From positions 52,673-116,672 of the forward strand of contig NZ_JACOII010000039.1 in assembly GCF_016306625.1 (NCBI RefSeq): a stretch of 64,000 nt of DNA. Direction: 5' to 3'. Under the pieces are notes generated by a model, which saw only the letters and a program-made list of their open reading frames with translations, made no database searches and was not told the origin of the DNA. The position numbers and the translations under genes were made by a program. Position 1 is the first letter of the stretch, and each line of letters begins with the position of its first letter. Source of the stretch: Xenorhabdus lircayensis. Lineage in GTDB: Bacteria; Pseudomonadota; Gammaproteobacteria; Enterobacterales; Enterobacteriaceae. Below, piece after piece: positions 10,545 to 22,762 of this stretch.

Positions 10545-12461
10545 TTGAGTGACATGGCGAAAAACCTGATTCTCTGGTTAGTCATCGCAGTTGTCTTGAT
10601 GTTATTGTTCCAGAGTTTTGGTCCCGGCGATTCTAGTGGTCGTAGGGTGGATTACTCTAACTTCATCAATGAGATATCGCAGAATCAAGTAAGCGAAGTA
10701 CGTATTTCGGGTCGTGACATTGATTTCACTAAGAAAGACAACGGTGGAAAATACAGCACTTATATGCCTATTCAGGATGAGAAGCTGCTGGATACCCTAC
10801 TCAATAAACAGGTAAAAGTTATTGGTGAACCACCAGAACAACAAGGCCTGTTGGCGACTCTCTTCATTTCATGGTTCCCAATGCTACTGCTGATTGGCGT
10901 CTGGATCTTCTTTATGCGCCAAATGCAAGGCGGTGGCGGTAAAGGGGCAATGTCTTTTGGTAAAAGCAAAGCCCGCATGTTGACAGAAGATCAGATTAAA
11001 ACCACGTTTGCCGATGTTGCTGGTTGTGACGAAGCAAAAGAAGAAGTGGGTGAATTAGTTGAGTATCTGCGCGAACCCGGCCGTTTCCAAAAACTCGGCG
11101 GTAAGATCCCGAAAGGCATTTTGATGGTTGGCCCTCCAGGTACCGGTAAAACGCTGCTGGCAAAAGCCATTGCAGGTGAGGCGAAAGTGCCTTTCTTTAC
11201 TATCTCCGGTTCTGATTTCGTCGAAATGTTCGTTGGTGTGGGTGCTTCCCGTGTTCGTGACATGTTCGAACAGGCGAAGAAAGCCGCACCTTGCATCATC
11301 TTTATTGACGAAATTGATGCAGTAGGCCGTCAGCGTGGTGCTGGTTTGGGTGGTGGACACGATGAGCGTGAACAGACATTGAACCAGATGCTGGTTGAAA
11401 TGGATGGTTTCGAAGGTAATGAGGGCATTATCGTTATCGCGGCAACCAACCGTCCTGATGTTCTGGATCCTGCACTGTTGCGTCCTGGCCGTTTTGACCG
11501 TCAAGTAGTTGTTGGTCTGCCTGACGTTCGTGGTCGTGAGCAAATTTTGAAAGTCCATATGCGTCGTATCCCGCTTGATACTGACATTGATGCATCTATC
11601 ATTGCCCGTGGTACACCTGGTTTTTCCGGTGCGGACTTGGCAAACCTTGTAAATGAAGCTGCTTTGTTTGCTGCTCGCGGTAACAAACGCGTTGTTTCTA
11701 TGGTTGAGTTTGAAAAAGCCAAAGATAAGATCATGATGGGTGCGGAACGTCGTTCAATGGTTATGACGGAGGAACAGAAAGAATCCACGGCATATCATGA
11801 AGCAGGTCATGCCATCATCGGTCGCCTGGTGCCAGAACACGATCCTGTTCATAAAGTCACGATTATTCCTCGTGGCCGTGCGTTGGGTGTGACATTCTTC
11901 TTGCCAGAAGGCGATCAGATCAGCGCAAGTCGTCAGAAATTGGAAAGCCAAATTTCAACTTTATATGGCGGGCGTTTAGCTGAAGAAATTATCTATGGTG
12001 TAGATAGTGTTTCTACCGGTGCGTCCAATGATATTAAAGTAGCGACATCTATTGCACGTAACATGGTGACACAGTGGGGCTTCTCAGAAAAACTGGGGCC
12101 ATTGCTGTATGCGGAAGAAGAAGGTGAAATCTTCCTCGGTCGTTCGGTTGCTAAAGCGAAACATATGTCTGAAGACACCGCGCGTTTAATTGATCATGAA
12201 GTGAAAGCTCTCGTTGATCGTAACTATCTGCGTGCACGTCAGATTCTGATGGATAATTTGGATATTCTTCACACAATGAAAGATGCGTTGATGAAGTATG
12301 AAACCATTGATGCTCCTCAGATTGATGACCTGATGAATCGAACAGCAGTACGTCCACCAGCAGGTTGGGAAGGTGACAATAATAATGGCGGCAATAATCG
12401 TCATAATACGTCATCTCCGCAACAAGCTTCGAAACCTGCGGATGGTAATCCAACCGCATAA
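10545..12461 (+). CDS. ftsH: ATP-dependent zinc metalloprotease FtsH
   Basis: 638 residues. The inner-membrane AAA+ protease degrades RpoH, LpxC and misassembled membrane proteins. Two transmembrane helices (about 7-25 and 108-125) flank a periplasmic domain. Walker A GPPGTGKT lies at about 196-203, then Walker B IIFIDEID, the SRH region RPGRFDRQ, and the zinc motif HEAGH at about 419-423. The TTG at 10545 is preferred because GAGG lies 8 bases before it; the ATG at 10554 would be 17 bases away. Confidence 0.98.
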   Translation: MSDMAKNLILWLVIAVVLMLLFQSFGPGDSSGRRVDYSNFINEISQNQVSEVRISGRDIDFTKKDNGGKYSTYMPIQDEKLLDTLLNKQVKVIGEPPEQQGLLATLFISWFPMLLLIGVWIFFMRQMQGGGGKGAMSFGKSKARMLTEDQIKTTFADVAGCDEAKEEVGELVEYLREPGRFQKLGGKIPKGILMVGPPGTGKTLLAKAIAGEAKVPFFTISGSDFVEMFVGVGASRVRDMFEQAKKAAPCIIFIDEIDAVGRQRGAGLGGGHDEREQTLNQMLVEMDGFEGNEGIIVIAATNRPDVLDPALLRPGRFDRQVVVGLPDVRGREQILKVHMRRIPLDTDIDASIIARGTPGFSGADLANLVNEAALFAARGNKRVVSMVEFEKAKDKIMMGAERRSMVMTEEQKESTAYHEAGHAIIGRLVPEHDPVHKVTIIPRGRALGVTFFLPEGDQISASRQKLESQISTLYGGRLAEEIIYGVDSVSTGASNDIKVATSIARNMVTQWGFSEKLGPLLYAEEEGEIFLGRSVAKAKHMSEDTARLIDHEVKALVDRNYLRARQILMDNLDILHTMKDALMKYETIDAPQIDDLMNRTAVRPPAGWEGDNNNGGNNRHNTSSPQQASKPADGNPTA

Positions 12462-12483
12462 CGTGGTTAACAACCTTATCAAA

Positions 12484-12567
12484 CCAAGGACAATAACAAA
12501 TTGTTGTCCTTGGATTTGACAGACTGTACTTCTTAAATTAAACCCCAGGCCCATCTTGGGGTTTTTG
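12484..12567 (+). terminator. Two hairpins after ftsH
   Basis: A CCAAGGACAA / TTGTCCTTGG hairpin (12484-12513) precedes a better terminator, AAACCCCAG / TTGGGGTTTTT (12540-12567). The second ends only 20 bp before folP, so folP expression needs readthrough or a promoter overlapping this stem. Confidence 0.75.
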
Positions 12568-12586
12568 ACATTAAGGCACCCTAGCG

Positions 12587-13444
12587 ATGAAACTGACAGC
12601 CAGAGGCAGTATCCTCGATCTTTCCTGCCCACAAGTAATGGGAATTTTGAACGTTACTCCCGATTCTTTCTCTGATGGTGGAACCCATAATACCTTTGAT
12701 ACCGCGCTGAGACATGCCGCCAAAATGATCGAGGAAGGCGCAACTATTATCGATGTGGGAGGAGAATCGACACGTCCTGGTGCGGATGAGGTGAGTGAGC
12801 AGGAAGAGCTGGATCGCGTTGTTCCCGTGATTGAGGCATTGGCGCAGCGTTTCGATGCCTGGATCTCGGTGGATACTTCAAAAGCTGTTGTGATGCGGGA
12901 GTCAGCCAAAGCCGGAGTTCATATTATCAATGACATTCGTGCGTTACAGGAACCTGGTGCACTTGATGCAGCGGCAAAAACCGGATTGCCGGTCTGCTTG
13001 ATGCACATGCAGGGGCAACCCCACACGATGCAAACTGAACCTCACTATGAAGATGTCTTGTCGGAAGTAAAAACATTCCTGATATGGCAAATTGAGCTTT
13101 GTGTTGCGGCAGGTATCGCAAAAAACAACCTGATTCTTGATCCTGGCTTCGGTTTTGGTAAGAACTTGTCGCATAATTATCATCTATTGGCTCATTTGCA
13201 AGAATTCCATCATTTGGGCTTGCCGATTCTGGTGGGAATGTCACGTAAGTCCATGATTGGTAAATTGCTTCATGTACCACCGCCGGAGAGTGTGATAGGA
13301 AGCGTTTCTTGTGCTGTGATTGCAGCCATGCAAGGTGCCCAAATTATTCGTGTACATGATGTAAAAGAAACCGTTCAGGCAATGCAAATCGTTCAAGCAA
13401 CACTGTCTACGAAGAACACGATGTCAGCAAAAAATACGCTGTGA
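12587..13444 (+). CDS. folP: Dihydropteroate synthase
   Basis: 285 residues of TIM-barrel DHPS, which condenses p-aminobenzoate with hydroxymethyldihydropterin pyrophosphate. Signature motifs [16 protein letters not shown] and [11 protein letters not shown] and the loop [12 protein letters not shown] are intact. The last ~12 residues ([12 protein letters not shown]) are encoded by a short degenerate direct repeat that continues past the stop, probably local slippage and outside the fold. It is upstream of glmM as in E. coli. Confidence 0.97.
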   Translation: MKLTARGSILDLSCPQVMGILNVTPDSFSDGGTHNTFDTALRHAAKMIEEGATIIDVGGESTRPGADEVSEQEELDRVVPVIEALAQRFDAWISVDTSKAVVMRESAKAGVHIINDIRALQEPGALDAAAKTGLPVCLMHMQGQPHTMQTEPHYEDVLSEVKTFLIWQIELCVAAGIAKNNLILDPGFGFGKNLSHNYHLLAHLQEFHHLGLPILVGMSRKSMIGKLLHVPPPESVIGSVSCAVIAAMQGAQIIRVHDVKETVQAMQIVQATLSTKNTMSAKNTL

Positions 13445-13478
13445 GCAAAGAATACGTTCAGCAAAGGAAAAGAAATTT

Positions 13479-14816
13479 ATGAGTAACCGTAAATATTTTG
13501 GTACTGATGGTATCCGTGGCAAAGTAGGTAATACCCCTATTACCCCCGACTTTGTTTTGAAACTTGGTTGGGCCGCGGGAAAAGTGCTGGCACGTCATGG
13601 TTCTCGCAAAATTATCATTGGTAAAGATACCCGAATCTCAGGTTATATGCTGGAATCTGCTCTAGAAGCAGGTTTGGCCGCCGCGGGGTTATCTGCATCC
13701 TTTACTGGCCCTATGCCGACACCTGCCGTGGCATATCTGACACGTACTTTCCGCGCAGAAGCTGGCATTGTTATTTCAGCTTCCCATAATCCTTACTATG
13801 ATAACGGCATTAAATTTTTCTCCATTGACGGCACCAAACTGCCAGATGATGTTGAAGAAGCGATTGAAGCGGAAATGGAGAAACCCCTGACTTGTGTGGA
13901 ATCAGCCGAATTAGGACGTGCAAATCGGATTGTTGATGCGGCGGGCCGTTATATTGAGTTTTGTAAAGGAACATTCCCTAGCGAACAAAATTTAAATGGA
14001 TTAAAAGTTGTTCTGGATTGTGCCAATGGTGCTACCTATCATATCGCCCCCAACGTTCTCAGAGAGCTGGGAGCGGATGTTATTACCATCGGTTGTGAGC
14101 CGAATGGCATCAATATCAACGAAGAGTGTGGTGCCACAGATGTTCGTCTATTGCAGAAGCGTGTACTGGAAGAACAGGCGGATGTTGGTCTGGCATTTGA
14201 TGGTGATGGTGACCGTATCATCATGGTCGATCATTTGGGCCATAAAGTTGATGGCGATCAGATCCTCTATATCATTGCGCGCGAAGCATTGAGACAAGGT
14301 CAGCTACGTGGCGGAGCAGTGGGTACGTTAATGAGTAATATGGGGTTAGAGCTGGCATTAAAGCAGCTTGGCATCCCATTTGAACGTGCGAAAGTCGGCG
14401 ATCGCTATGTACTGGAAAAATTGCAGGAAAAAGGCTGGCGTCTGGGGGCTGAAAATTCAGGCCACGTGATCTTGCTGGACAAAACCACGACAGGTGATGG
14501 TGTTGTTGCTGGATTGCAAGTTCTGAGTGCAATGGTACGCAATAATATGAGCCTGCATGACCTGTGCAGTGGTATGAAACTTCTACCTCAAATTCTGGTT
14601 AACGTTCGCTTTGCAGGTAATACCGATCCCTTGCAATCAGAACCTGTGCTTGAAGTCGTTAAATCAGTTGAGACTGAATTGAATGGTCGCGGTCGTGTTC
14701 TGTTGCGTAAATCTGGCACAGAGCCATTGATCCGTGTAATGGTAGAAGGCGAAGATGAAGAACAAGTCACAGCACTGGCGCATCGTATTGCTGACGCTGT
14801 GAAAAAAATGGGTTGA
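13479..14816 (+). CDS. glmM: Phosphoglucosamine mutase
   Basis: 445 residues as in E. coli. It converts glucosamine-6-P to glucosamine-1-P for UDP-GlcNAc synthesis. The phosphoserine loop [12 protein letters not shown] (Ser near 102), the metal loop DGDGDR (about 241-246) and the C-terminal phosphate loop [12 protein letters not shown] are all present. It follows folP by 34 bp. Confidence 0.98.
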   Translation: MSNRKYFGTDGIRGKVGNTPITPDFVLKLGWAAGKVLARHGSRKIIIGKDTRISGYMLESALEAGLAAAGLSASFTGPMPTPAVAYLTRTFRAEAGIVISASHNPYYDNGIKFFSIDGTKLPDDVEEAIEAEMEKPLTCVESAELGRANRIVDAAGRYIEFCKGTFPSEQNLNGLKVVLDCANGATYHIAPNVLRELGADVITIGCEPNGININEECGATDVRLLQKRVLEEQADVGLAFDGDGDRIIMVDHLGHKVDGDQILYIIAREALRQGQLRGGAVGTLMSNMGLELALKQLGIPFERAKVGDRYVLEKLQEKGWRLGAENSGHVILLDKTTTGDGVVAGLQVLSAMVRNNMSLHDLCSGMKLLPQILVNVRFAGNTDPLQSEPVLEVVKSVETELNGRGRVLLRKSGTEPLIRVMVEGEDEEQVTALAHRIADAVKKMG

Positions 14817-14894
14817 TTTGTTGATTTTTTCTCCGATCAGAGTCAGTATTTAAAATTAACCTTGCTTGTCGGAAATGCTTTGGTTAGTATTCAC

Positions 14895-14935
14895 ACCCGC
14901 TCAATAAGTTAATTTTTTTAATTTTGTGAGCGGGT
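14895..14935 (+). terminator. Long-loop hairpin between glmM and secG
   Basis: ACCCGCTCA pairs with TGAGCGGGT across an AT-rich 23-base loop. It may be a terminator or attenuator ahead of secG; no T-run follows. Confidence 0.4.
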
Positions 14936-14995
14936 GATGTAATATAACGTCGCTACGAAATTGTGGTAAACCCCACGAGGAAACGGGTACAACAT

Positions 14996-15334
14996 ATGTA
15001 TGAAGCTCTTTTAGGTATATTCTTGCTGGTTGGTATCGGGCTAATTGCTCTGGTTCTGCTACAGCAGGGTAAAGGTGCTGATATGGGGGCTTCTTTCGGT
15101 GCGGGTGCATCTAACACACTGTTTGGTTCATCGGGTTCTAGTAACTTCATGACCCGTATGACAGCTGTTTTAGCAACGTTATTTATTGTTATCAGTCTGA
15201 TTCTTGGTAACATGACTAGTAATAAAACGGCCTCAAGCAGTAAATGGGATAATCTTGCTGATCCTGTCAAAGTTGAAAAACAAGTAGAAGTTCCGGCAGC
15301 GCCAGCAAAAACAAATAGTGATATCCCACAGTAA
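14996..15334 (+). CDS. secG: Preprotein translocase subunit SecG
   Basis: 112 residues (110 in E. coli). It starts MYEALLGIFLLVGIGL at 14996; the in-frame upstream start would add 11 residues. Two transmembrane helices flank the conserved loop QQGKGADMGASFGAGAS. It associates with SecYE. The tRNA-Leu gene follows, the classic secG-leuU-metY order. Confidence 0.97.
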   Translation: MYEALLGIFLLVGIGLIALVLLQQGKGADMGASFGAGASNTLFGSSGSSNFMTRMTAVLATLFIVISLILGNMTSNKTASSSKWDNLADPVKVEKQVEVPAAPAKTNSDIPQ

Positions 15335-15418
15335 ATTTCAATAACAGAATTGAAGTAGGGTTGTTGGTTTAAATAGTTAATATAGCTAACCATTAAAATG
15401 ACAGTCCTATAACTCAGT

Positions 15419-15508
15419 GCCGAGGTGGTGAAATTGGTATACACGCTACCTTGAGGTGGTAGTGCCTAAACAACGGGCGTACGGGTTCAAGTCCCGTCCT
15501 CGGCACCA
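15419..15508 (+). tRNA. leuU: tRNA-Leu (GAG)
   Basis: The acceptor GCCGAGG pairs with CCTCGGC and is followed by discriminator A and an encoded CCA. The anticodon arm CTACC-TTGAGGT-GGTAG gives anticodon GAG. A long class II variable arm and a TTCAAGT T-loop are present. The position after secG matches E. coli leuU. Confidence 0.96.
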
Positions 15509-15566
15509 TTAATCTAGAAACTTGCGTTTTTAGTATTATCAGCGTAAGATTTGCCACGTTTTCGAA

Positions 15567-15643
<77 letters not shown>

Positions 15644-15781
15644 CTTCTTAATAACATGTACCTTTTCCAGAGTAGTCATTCAGCAGCCATTATGATATCG
15701 ATCCTAAATTGCAAGGTTGTTTTGAAAGGTATAGAAAGAAGTTGGTTGAGACCACTGGCAGTAAACAGGGTCCAGTTGCAT

Positions 15782-15806
15782 AAAGCCCCGAGTATCGGGG
15801 TTTTTT
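15782..15806 (+). terminator. Terminator/attenuator between metY and rimP
   Basis: AAAGCCCCGA / TCGGGG stem followed by six T residues, upstream of rimP. In E. coli the same position holds readthrough terminators that NusA modulates. Confidence 0.8.
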
Positions 15807-15867
15807 GTTATTTGACAGCAGAACTACTGGGCTAATATAGCCCTTTTTTTATGTCTTGGGGGTGGGC

Positions 15868-16320
15868 TTGTCCACATTAGAGCAAAAATTAACAGAGATG
15901 ATTTCAGCACCAGTTGAAGCTTTGGGCTTTGAATTAGTGGGCTTGGAGTTCATTCGCGCACGTGTATCAACGCTGCGGGTCTATATCGATAGTGAAGAGG
16001 GTATCACTGTTGATAATTGTGCTGATGTTAGCCACCAGGTCAGTGCAGTGCTTGATGTTGAAGATCCGATTTCAGTACTTTATAACCTGGAAATATCTTC
16101 ACCGGGGCTTGAGCGTCCACTGTTTAAGGCTGAACATTACCAGCGTTTTATGGATGAAGAAGTCAATTTGGTTTTACGCATGGCAATGCAGAACCGTCGC
16201 AGATGGCAAGGTATCATCAAGGCTGTTGATGGTGAAATGATTACGGTTACGGTGGATGGAAAAGACGAAGTGTTCGCACTGAGCAACATCCAGAAAGCGA
16301 ACCTGGTACCCCACTTTTAA
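15868..16320 (+). CDS. rimP: Ribosome maturation factor RimP
   Basis: 150 residues from the TTG at 15868, exactly the E. coli length and N-terminus ([11 protein letters not shown]). A GGGGGTGG ribosome site precedes it. Another TTG at 15856 would add four residues. Both RimP domains are complete, with [12 protein letters not shown] in the middle and [10 protein letters not shown] at the end. It acts in 30S maturation. Confidence 0.96.
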   Translation: MSTLEQKLTEMISAPVEALGFELVGLEFIRARVSTLRVYIDSEEGITVDNCADVSHQVSAVLDVEDPISVLYNLEISSPGLERPLFKAEHYQRFMDEEVNLVLRMAMQNRRRWQGIIKAVDGEMITVTVDGKDEVFALSNIQKANLVPHF

Positions 16321-17850
<1,530 letters not shown>

Positions 17851-17875
17851 ATAAACTGTAGCAGGAAGGAACAGA

Positions 17876-20626
17876 ATGACAGAGGTAACCGTAAAATTAC
17901 TGGCAGAAGAGATCCAGACTTCGGTTGAACGCTTGATCCAGCAATTTGCTGATGCTGGCATTCAGAAAATCGCAACTGACTCTGTTTCCCAGAAAGAAAA
18001 AGAAGCTTTGCTGGCTCACTTGAACCGCGAACAAGGCGGTTCTGGCAGCCAGCCAAGTAAATTGACACTACAGCGTAAAACGCGCAGTACACTGAACGTT
18101 CCTAGCACCGGTGGCAAAAGTAAATCGGTAGCGATTGAGGTCCGCAAAAAGCGCACATATGTAAACCGCGACGCGATTGAACAAGCTAAAGCGGAAGAAC
18201 AGGCTCGGCGCGAGGTAGAAGAGAAAGCGCAGCTTGAAGCTGAAACGAAGAAACTCGTGGAAGAACAAGCTAAACGTGACGTTGAACAACAGACGAAGCG
18301 TGAAGTAGAAGCGAGCGCTCAACGTGAAGCAGAAGAAAAAGCCAACCGTGAAGAGGCTGAACTGCCTCAACGTGAGGCAGCGGAAAAAGAAAAAGTGACT
18401 AAGCAACATACCGAAAACAAACCAAAATCAGTTCAGACTGAGCCTGCCGCGCAAAATGAAAAAGCGCGTCGTGAAGCCGAAGCAGCAGATTTAAAACGCA
18501 AAGCTGAAGAAGAAGTACGCCGTAAGGTTGAAGAGGAAGCGAAACGTGTTGCAGAAGAAGCGCGTCGAATGGCAGAAGAAAATAAAGACAAATGGTCTAA
18601 CGACTCTGATGTTAATAGTGAAAACAGTGATTATCACGTAACCACTTCCCGTCATGCCCGTGATGCGGAAGATGAAAATGACGCCAAAGTTGAAGGTGAG
18701 CGTCGTGCCCGCACCCGTGGCGGCAAAGCTACCCGCCAGAAGAAGAATAACAAACATTCTGAATCTAAAGCTGATCGCGAAGAAGCACGCGCAGTAGGTC
18801 GTAACAAAGGCAAACAGCGCAAGCCTAGCACCTTACAGCAGAGCTTCACCAAACCTGTTGCAGCGGTTAACCGTGATGTCATGATTGGTGAGACAATTAC
18901 CGTCGCTGAACTGGCTAACAAAATGGCCGTTAAAGGTTCCCAAGTCATCAAAACTATGATGAACATGGGGGCAATGGTGACCATAAACCAAGTTATCGAT
19001 CAAGAAACTGCGCAAATGGTTGCCGAAGAAATGGGGCACAAAGTTATCCTGCGTCGTGAAAACGAGCTGGAAGAAGCGCTGATGAGTGATCGTGATACGG
19101 GTGAAACGCTGGCAGAATTTCGTGCACCAGTTGTTACCATCATGGGTCACGTTGACCACGGTAAAACCTCTCTGCTGGACTATATCCGCTCCACTAAAGT
19201 GGCTTCCGGAGAAGCGGGCGGCATTACCCAGCACATTGGTGCGTATCATGTGAAAACTGAAAAAGGCATGATCACCTTCTTGGATACCCCAGGCCATGCT
19301 GCGTTTACCTCCATGCGTGCACGTGGTGCAAAGGCAACGGATATCGTGGTTCTGGTTGTGGCTGCGGATGATGGCGTTATGCCTCAGACTATAGAAGCTG
19401 TCCAGCACGCCAAGGCTGCCAGCGTACCAGTAGTCGTTGCAGTGAATAAGATCGACAAACCAGAAGCCGATCCTGATCGCGTGAAGAACGAACTTTCACA
19501 GTACGGCATCATTCCTGAAGAATGGGGCGGTGAAACTCAGTTCATCAACGTTTCTGCTAAAGCCGGTATTGGTATTGATGAACTGTTGGAATCAATCCTG
19601 CTTCAGGCAGAAGTTCTGGAACTGAAATCCGTACGTACTGGTATGGCGAACGGTGTGGTCATTGAATCCTTCTTGGATAAAGGCCGTGGTCCAGTTGCAA
19701 CCATTCTGGTTCAGTCTGGTACTCTGAACAAAGGCGACATTGTCCTGTGTGGCTTCGAATATGGCCGTATCCGTGCGATGCGCAACGAGCTCGGCCGTGA
19801 AGTGACGTCTGCTGGTCCATCCATTCCAGTAGAAATATTGGGTCTGTCCAGCGTTCCATCTGCGGGTGATGAAGCGACCGTTGTTCGTGACGAGAAAAAA
19901 GCGCGTGAAGTGGCTCTGTATCGTCAGGGTAAATTCCGCGAAGTGAAACTGGCTCGCCAGCAGAAATCCAAGTTGGAAAACCTATTTGCCAGCATGGAAG
20001 AAGGTAAGGCATCAGAACTGAACATCGTTCTGAAAACTGACGTTCAAGGTACATGTGAAGCAATTTGTGACTCACTGCTGAAACTGTCTACTGATGAAGT
20101 GAAAGTGAAAATCATTGGTTCTGGCGTGGGCGGTATCACTGAAACTGATGCGACTCTGGCAGCAGCATCCAACGCAATTATTCTGGGCTTCAACGTTCGT
20201 GCTGATGCTTCAGCACGTCGTGTCATCGAAAACGAAAGTCTGGATCTGCGTTACTATTCCGTTATCTATAGTCTGATTGATGAGATTAAACAGGCTATGA
20301 GCGGTATGCTAGCACCAGAATACAAGCAGCAGATCATGGGTCTTGCAGAAGTCCGTGACGTATTTAAGTCACCGAAGTTTGGTGCTGTTGCTGGTTGTAT
20401 GGTGACGGAAGGTACCATCAAGCGTAATAACCCGATCCGCGTCCTGCGCAATAACGTGGTGATTTATGAAGGTGAGTTGGAATCCCTGCGTCGCTTTAAG
20501 GATGATGTTAACGAAGTCCGTAATGGTATGGAATGTGGTATCGGTGTGAAGAACTACAATGATGTTCGTGTTGGCGATATGATTGAAGTCTTTGAAGTGA
20601 TTGAAATTAAACGCTCCATCGATTAA
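17876..20626 (+). CDS. infB: Translation initiation factor IF-2
   Basis: 916 residues (890 in E. coli). N-terminal IF2 subdomains are followed by a long Lys/Glu/Ala/Arg helical linker (about 100-270), somewhat longer than usual. The G domain carries GHVDHGKTS near residue 423, DTPGH and NKID. The C-terminal fMet-tRNA-binding domains are complete. It is cotranscribed with nusA (25-bp gap). Confidence 0.98.
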   Translation: MTEVTVKLLAEEIQTSVERLIQQFADAGIQKIATDSVSQKEKEALLAHLNREQGGSGSQPSKLTLQRKTRSTLNVPSTGGKSKSVAIEVRKKRTYVNRDAIEQAKAEEQARREVEEKAQLEAETKKLVEEQAKRDVEQQTKREVEASAQREAEEKANREEAELPQREAAEKEKVTKQHTENKPKSVQTEPAAQNEKARREAEAADLKRKAEEEVRRKVEEEAKRVAEEARRMAEENKDKWSNDSDVNSENSDYHVTTSRHARDAEDENDAKVEGERRARTRGGKATRQKKNNKHSESKADREEARAVGRNKGKQRKPSTLQQSFTKPVAAVNRDVMIGETITVAELANKMAVKGSQVIKTMMNMGAMVTINQVIDQETAQMVAEEMGHKVILRRENELEEALMSDRDTGETLAEFRAPVVTIMGHVDHGKTSLLDYIRSTKVASGEAGGITQHIGAYHVKTEKGMITFLDTPGHAAFTSMRARGAKATDIVVLVVAADDGVMPQTIEAVQHAKAASVPVVVAVNKIDKPEADPDRVKNELSQYGIIPEEWGGETQFINVSAKAGIGIDELLESILLQAEVLELKSVRTGMANGVVIESFLDKGRGPVATILVQSGTLNKGDIVLCGFEYGRIRAMRNELGREVTSAGPSIPVEILGLSSVPSAGDEATVVRDEKKAREVALYRQGKFREVKLARQQKSKLENLFASMEEGKASELNIVLKTDVQGTCEAICDSLLKLSTDEVKVKIIGSGVGGITETDATLAAASNAIILGFNVRADASARRVIENESLDLRYYSVIYSLIDEIKQAMSGMLAPEYKQQIMGLAEVRDVFKSPKFGAVAGCMVTEGTIKRNNPIRVLRNNVVIYEGELESLRRFKDDVNEVRNGMECGIGVKNYNDVRVGDMIEVFEVIEIKRSID

Positions 20627-20659
20627 TACCATTATATACCCAATAGATTCATTCCATTC

Positions 20660-20682
20660 TTGGGGGGCTTAATGCCCCCCAA
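20660..20682 (+). terminator. GC hairpin between infB and rbfA
   Basis: TTGGGGGGC / GCCCCCCAA around a 5-base loop. Without a T-run it is more likely an mRNA processing or attenuation hairpin within the operon than a full terminator. Confidence 0.45.
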
Positions 20683-20701
20683 AATGTCAGGAGATATAAC
20701 A

Positions 20702-21112
20702 ATGGCAAGAGAATTCAGTCGGGCTCAGCGCGTTGCACAGGAAATGCAAAAAGAGATTGCCATCATTTTACAGCGAGAAGTCAAAGATCCCCGTATCGGA
20801 ATGGCGACAGTCTCTGGTGTTGAGGTTTCCCGCGATCTGGCTTATGCCAAAGTGTTTGTGACCTTTCTGAATGTACTGGTGGAAGGGCATAATTCAGACA
20901 AAGTCGAACAGGGTATCAAGGCATTGAACGAAGCCTCTGGTTTCATTCGTTCCCTGCTGGGTAAAGCGATGCGCCTGCGCGTCATTCCTGAACTGACGTT
21001 TTCTTATGACAGTTCTCTGGTGGAAGGGATGCGTATGTCGAACTTGGTCAGCAACGTCGTGAAAAATGACGAGCAGCGCCGTGCATCTACGGATCACAAC
21101 GAGGAAAAATGA
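20702..21112 (+). CDS. rbfA: Ribosome-binding factor A
   Basis: 136 residues (133 in E. coli), starting [20 protein letters not shown] after CAGGAGATAT. It is a KH-type cold-shock factor for 16S 5'-end maturation. An in-frame upstream start at 20660 lies inside the GC hairpin and is rejected. Its stop overlaps the truB start (ATGA), so the two are translationally coupled. Confidence 0.97.
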   Translation: MAREFSRAQRVAQEMQKEIAIILQREVKDPRIGMATVSGVEVSRDLAYAKVFVTFLNVLVEGHNSDKVEQGIKALNEASGFIRSLLGKAMRLRVIPELTFSYDSSLVEGMRMSNLVSNVVKNDEQRRASTDHNEEK

Positions 21113-22059
21113 TGGGGCGCCGTCGTAGAGGCCGTGCGATACACGGTGTACTGTTGCTGGATAAGCCGCAGGATATTTCCTCCAATGATGCGTTACAGAA
21201 AGTAAGGCGGATTTTCAACGCCAATAAGGCGGGCCATACTGGTGCGCTGGATCCTCTGGCAACTGGTATGCTGCCGATTTGTCTTGGCGAAGCAACCAAA
21301 TTTTCCCAATTCCTGCTGGATTCTGATAAACGCTATCGAGTGATTGCTCGTTTGGGGCAGCGTACAGATACTTCGGATTCACATGGAACAATCATTAGTG
21401 AACGCGAAGTACAAATCACCCAATCTCAGCTTGATGCTGCATTGGATACATTCCGTGGTGATACCATGCAGGTTCCTTCCATGTACTCTGCATTGAAACA
21501 TCAGGGAAAACCACTGTACGAATATGCCCGTCAGGGTATTGAAGTAGAGCGGGAAGCGCGTCCTATCACTGTCTATGAATTGCAATTCATTCGCTGGGAA
21601 GGGAATGAACTGGAATTGGAAATTCACTGTTCCAAGGGAACTTACATCCGCACCATCATTGATGACTTGGGTGAACTTTTGGGCTGTGGCGCTCATGTAA
21701 TTTATCTGCGCCGTTTACAGGTAGCCAATTACCCCAACCAAAGAATGGTGACGCTGGAACAGTTATATGAATTAAAACAACAGGCCGAAGCTCAAGAGAT
21801 TGAAGCGGGAGAATTGCTTGACCCATTGCTGCTGCCGATGGATACCGCCGTTGCTCATTTTCCTGTGATTCATTTAGCATCCGTGGTTGCGTCTTATTTT
21901 AAACAGGGGCAGCCAGTTCGAAGCAGACATGATCTGGCTTCGGGCGAATGGGTACGTGTCACCGAAGGGGATGAAAATAAATTCATCGGCATTGCGGTGA
22001 TTGATGATGATGGGCTGGTGGCTCCGCGCCGTCTGGTTGTTGAAACTGAAATTGAATAA
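21109..22059 (+). CDS. truB: tRNA pseudouridine-55 synthase
   Basis: 316 residues (314 in E. coli). The catalytic aspartate lies in [14 protein letters not shown], with the KxxxY motif [15 protein letters not shown], and the PUA domain forms the C-terminal third. It overlaps rbfA by four bases. Confidence 0.97.
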   Translation: MMGRRRRGRAIHGVLLLDKPQDISSNDALQKVRRIFNANKAGHTGALDPLATGMLPICLGEATKFSQFLLDSDKRYRVIARLGQRTDTSDSHGTIISEREVQITQSQLDAALDTFRGDTMQVPSMYSALKHQGKPLYEYARQGIEVEREARPITVYELQFIRWEGNELELEIHCSKGTYIRTIIDDLGELLGCGAHVIYLRRLQVANYPNQRMVTLEQLYELKQQAEAQEIEAGELLDPLLLPMDTAVAHFPVIHLASVVASYFKQGQPVRSRHDLASGEWVRVTEGDENKFIGIAVIDDDGLVAPRRLVVETEIE

Positions 22060-22234
22060 TGATAGTAACGGACAAGGAATTTGAAGCAGGCAAATTGTAT
22101 AGAAGTGGTGAATGGCAACAATTGTGCTGTCTTGCGCTTCACCTATTTGCAGCGTAGAATACCGCGTCTATATATGAGTTGCTGAATTAGAGATCGGCAC
22201 TTGTCATTTTAAACTACATATTTGGAGTTATACT

Positions 22235-22504
22235 ATGTCTCTAAGTACTACTGCAAAAGCGCAAATTATTGTTGATTTTGGCCGTGGCGCTAACGACAGT
22301 GGTTCCAGCGAAGTTCAGATCGCACTGCTGACTGCTGACATCAACCAGCTGCAAGGTCACTTTTCAGAGCACAAAAAAGATCACCACAGCCGTCGTGGTC
22401 TGCTGAGAAAGGTTGCACAGCGTCGTAAGTTACTGAACTACCTGAAGCGTAAAGATTTGGCACGCTATACTGCTCTGATTGAGCGTCTGGGACTGCGTCG
22501 CTAA
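22235..22504 (+). CDS. rpsO: 30S ribosomal protein S15
   Basis: 89 residues; a complete S15 helical fold ([33 protein letters not shown]). The 175-bp leader is the position where S15 binds its own mRNA in E. coli; I could not confirm the pseudoknot by eye. Confidence 0.99.
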   Translation: MSLSTTAKAQIIVDFGRGANDSGSSEVQIALLTADINQLQGHFSEHKKDHHSRRGLLRKVAQRRKLLNYLKRKDLARYTALIERLGLRR

Positions 22505-22520
22505 TCGATGAGTTTCAGAG

Positions 22521-22548
22521 AAAAGGGGCCTAATCGGGCCCCTTTTCT
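22521..22548 (+). terminator. Terminator of rpsO
   Basis: AAAAGGGGCC / GGCCCCTTTTC hairpin with a T-rich tail. In E. coli it is leaky and lets transcription through to pnp. Confidence 0.9.
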
Positions 22549-22636
22549 TCTAGGAAACGGGATTTAGAAAACAGTATTGAGAAATTTAAACACTGTTTCT
22601 ATCGTTTCTAAAATTTGAACCTCTTCCGCTACAGTG

Positions 22637-22694
22637 ACTCGCGCGGCTAATGAGAGTCCTTAAAGGAGTGAGCACTGTCATTAGTCGTGAGGGT
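22637..22694 (+). promoter_or_regulatory. pnp leader stem-loop (likely RNase III autoregulation site)
   Basis: GGCTAATGA (22645-22653) pairs with TCATTAGTC (22678-22686). The stem extends outward, with mismatches, to 22637 and 22694. It occupies the position of the RNase III-cleaved double-stranded leader through which E. coli PNPase represses itself. The assignment rests on position and structure. Confidence 0.65.
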
Positions 22695-22762
22695 GTAGCA
22701 AGAAGAGAAAATCCATTGTTGCTGAGAATTAAGGTTGGCAACACTAATAAAGGTAAATTATT

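Noticed and set aside
13396..13480. Degenerate repeats at the folP end as a mobile-element scar
   Set aside because: The units are short, imperfect and extend in frame into folP; local replication slippage is enough.
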